From the NCBI GenBank assembly GCA_947303145.1, contig CAMYXB010000013.1:1-16912 (forward strand): DNA of 16,912 nt, written 5' to 3'. The number at the start of each line of letters is the position of its first letter. The first letter of the stretch is position 1. The stretch comes from an uncultured Clostridia bacterium. GTDB lineage: Bacteria; Bacillota; Clostridia; Christensenellales; UBA1242. The notes below the pieces were generated by a model, which was not told the DNA's origin, searched no databases, and worked only from the letters and a program-made list of their open reading frames with translations. Shown in pieces: positions 15,059-16,912 of this stretch. Made by a program: the position numbers and the translations under genes.

Positions 15059-15100
15059 TGTCACCCTGAGCGAGTGCATAGCACGAGTCGAACGGGTCTA
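15059..15100. repeat. Partial second REP-like unit
   Basis: Begins TGTCACCCTGAGCGAG (15059-15074) and continues with CACGAGTCGAACGGGTCTAC. This is the other common form of the same repeat class and resembles the start of the 14954 element and the word at 14919. Its inverse end is not seen. Confidence 0.4.
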
Positions 15101-15149
15101 CAACCACTATAATGGCAATCAAAATAATTATTTATCGAAAAAAAGTGCG

Positions 15150-15177
15150 AAAAATCTAATAAAAAAATAGATTTTTT
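15150..15177 (+). terminator. Hairpin with T-run upstream of the lipoprotein gene
   Basis: AAAAATCTA (15150-15158), loop ATAAAAAAA, TAGATTTTT (15168-15176), then further T. AT-rich, so weak. It may end transcripts arriving from the SSB-like gene. The rest of 15101-15297 is AT-rich leader without a gene. Confidence 0.4.
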
Positions 15178-15297
15178 GTATTTTTTACATAAAGTATAAA
15201 GCGAATCTAAAGTATTTGGAAAATCATGGTAAATTTTTTTAGATTTTTTTTCCATACAATGATAGAATATTTTTAGCAATTTTTTTTGGAGGAAATA

Positions 15298-16912
15298 ATG
15301 AAAAGAAACATTTTTCTAGTATTGGCATTATGTCTTGTGATGCCAATTGTGTGTTTGCTTACTGCTTGTGGCACACCTAGTCTTACGGGAATTGCGGTGC
15401 AATATAAGGACAACACTTATCTGTTCGATGCGACCACACCTCTGCAAATTACATACAGTGATTCTCTCAGCGTTTTTACCAGAGAGGATTTTGTTGTCAC
15501 TGCATCTTATGACAATTCTACATCTAATCAAGTGACGGACTTTACATTTTCTCTTGTTAAGGTAGAACAAGGTAGTGAAACTTTGGCTACAACTCTATTG
15601 CCGGGGAATTATAGGGTTAAGGTAGTCTATAACGATATTAACGTTTCACTTGATTTTATCGTAAATCCAATATCTCTTGCTGAGGCTGATGTATCATGCG
15701 AGATGGTAGAAAGTTCGCCTTATGTCGTAGGTGGCAAGGCAGAGCCAGAGGTATCACTTAGTTTAGTGAGTGGAGCCTCTCTTGTGGAGGGCACGGATTA
15801 CACTCTCACTTATGGTGACAACAACACTGTGGGAGATGATGCCGGCTCTGTTGAGGTCAACTTCATAGGCAAATACAGCGGACAAGTGACATATTATTTT
15901 GACATCACACCACTTGCTATAGACGAGGTAGTTTTCAATGATGTGAATACTACATACAATGGCACAGACAAGAGGGCCCTGTGTCAGATAGATGTCAGTG
16001 GCATCATTGGAGTGAGCGATATAGAGTATAGTTATTATGGCGGAGCAAATCTTGACCAACTTATCTCTGACGAAGTGAAAGATGTCGGCACGTATAAAGT
16101 GGTGGCACACATCTTGGTCGATGATGGCTATTCACCAGTGGCGGATAAGGAGTTCACCCTCACTATAGACAGAGCGGATATATCTAGCAATAGCGTGGAA
16201 AGTCTTGGGCTAGACAATATTGAGGTGCCTTTCAAAAATGCTCCATATACAGTGGCAGATTTTGAGGAGACTATTTCGCAAGCTCTGGAGAATAGTGGCA
16301 TCACATATTCTTTGTCCATGCTAGATGGCGAGAGTGTAGACAATCTTGGCGCCTCCACTCAAGACAAACATGGCGCACTCCTTATCACAGGCAATGGCAA
16401 TTATAGAGGGAATATAACCATTTCATTCTCCATCATGCCTGCAAATATTTCCACAAGTGGAGTCCTCACTATCAATATGAACAACGGCTCATACACATAC
16501 AATGGAGCAGAGCAGACTCTTCGTGAAGTGCATTACACCTTCACTAGTCCCATATTGCTCGCCAGCGGGACAGACTATTCTGTGCAATATGCAGACAACA
16601 TAGAGGCAGGCACTTGCCACTACACCATCACAGGTCATGGCAACTATACTGGCACTTATGAGGGCACATTCGAGATAGGTAGAAAATCTATATCACTTCC
16701 CTCAACTACTTGGCATGGAGAGGACAATGGCTCTATCAGTCTAGCATACAACGGAGAGAATAGACTAGCCGATGTCTACCTGAATGGACTAGATACCTAC
16801 TTCTCATCTAGTTATGTAGCACTGCAATATAATGATGATGCACAAGATTATATATTGGCCTCGCTTGTCAATGTCGGTCAATACAGAGTGAGAGCCACCA
16901 TTGCATTTAATG
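15298..16912 (+). CDS. Large secreted lipoprotein with MBG/Ig-like repeats (3' end outside window)
   Basis: The frame is open from ATG 15298, preceded by GGAGG at 15288-15292, to the window end: 538 codons. Residues 1-24 are a lipoprotein signal: KR, a hydrophobic core, then the lipobox LTAC with Cys24, the lipidated residue. Export and anchoring to the outer face of the membrane are therefore expected. The mature part is a string of beta-rich repeats of the MBG/bacterial-Ig type. Two are especially alike: GTDYTLTYGDNNTVG (about 165) ending in a YSGxVTYYFDI stretch, and SGTDYSVQYADNIEAG (about 423) ending in GNYTGTYEGTFEIG. A further GNGNYRGNITISFSI lies between them, and a YNG(A/T)(E/D) motif recurs. 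Such repeats usually form surface stalks or adhesion and carbohydrate-contact modules. The C-terminal domains that would define the role are not visible. Confidence 0.85.
   Translation, partial: MKRNIFLVLALCLVMPIVCLLTACGTPSLTGIAVQYKDNTYLFDATTPLQITYSDSLSVFTREDFVVTASYDNSTSNQVTDFTFSLVKVEQGSETLATTLLPGNYRVKVVYNDINVSLDFIVNPISLAEADVSCEMVESSPYVVGGKAEPEVSLSLVSGASLVEGTDYTLTYGDNNTVGDDAGSVEVNFIGKYSGQVTYYFDITPLAIDEVVFNDVNTTYNGTDKRALCQIDVSGIIGVSDIEYSYYGGANLDQLISDEVKDVGTYKVVAHILVDDGYSPVADKEFTLTIDRADISSNSVESLGLDNIEVPFKNAPYTVADFEETISQALENSGITYSLSMLDGESVDNLGASTQDKHGALLITGNGNYRGNITISFSIMPANISTSGVLTINMNNGSYTYNGAEQTLREVHYTFTSPILLASGTDYSVQYADNIEAGTCHYTITGHGNYTGTYEGTFEIGRKSISLPSTTWHGEDNGSISLAYNGENRLADVYLNGLDTYFSSSYVALQYNDDAQDYILASLVNVGQYRVRATIAFN

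Noticed and set aside
15763..16110. Minus-strand open frame of 115 codons inside the lipoprotein gene
   Set aside because: The plus-strand frame has a lipobox, ribosome binding site and family repeats; this is its antisense shadow.

Overview
The window looks like part of a low-GC Bacillota chromosome, most likely an uncultured Clostridia-type (gut-like) bacterium. Support: AT-rich intergenic DNA, near-consensus TTGaca/TATAAT promoters, AGGAGG-type ribosome binding sites, a PdaB-like deacetylase with the SFDAAWG motif, and Clostridia-type MurG and ParE/ParC. The exact taxon cannot be read from the sequence.

Layout. (1) Positions 1-1700 are the edge of a mobile element. They hold the catalytic end of a tyrosine recombinase, an AT-rich unknown gene broken by an in-frame TAA, and a 53-codon gene of unknown role. 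(2) Positions 1715-2334 are a tRNA-Arg(CCU) locus on the minus strand. One complete tRNA is followed by three orphan tRNA 5' halves, all ending at the same 9-bp anticodon-loop core. The only good promoter I see lies beyond the outermost half. I read this as a scar of repeated integrations at one tRNA, and it is the most unusual part of the window. (3) Positions 2559-3819 (minus) are a short HTH regulator and a sugar-nucleotide-type nucleotidyltransferase. A divergent promoter region with an inverted-repeat operator candidate separates them from a GH95-like protein (3959-6244) that seems to have lost active-site residues. (4) Positions 6246-6722 (minus) encode an unknown protein with its own promoter, convergent with the GH95-like gene. 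(5) Positions 6903-13065 hold murG (minus) and, divergently, a parE-parC topoisomerase IV operon. ParC has an unusual 190-residue charged N-terminal extension. (6) Positions 13399-14854 are a PdaB-like polysaccharide deacetylase and a two-OB-fold SSB-like protein, apparently cotranscribed. (7) Positions 14855-15297 are intergenic with REP-like palindromes. (8) From 15298 to the window end runs the start of a large secreted lipoprotein with MBG/Ig-like repeats.

How the genes relate. Regions 5-7 are chromosomal housekeeping and envelope functions: peptidoglycan precursor synthesis, chromosome decatenation, cell-wall deacetylation and ssDNA binding. Region 3 suggests a small carbohydrate-related locus under local control. 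Regions 1-2 are horizontally acquired DNA anchored in a tRNA gene. Functions are assigned from motifs read by eye; no database search was run.
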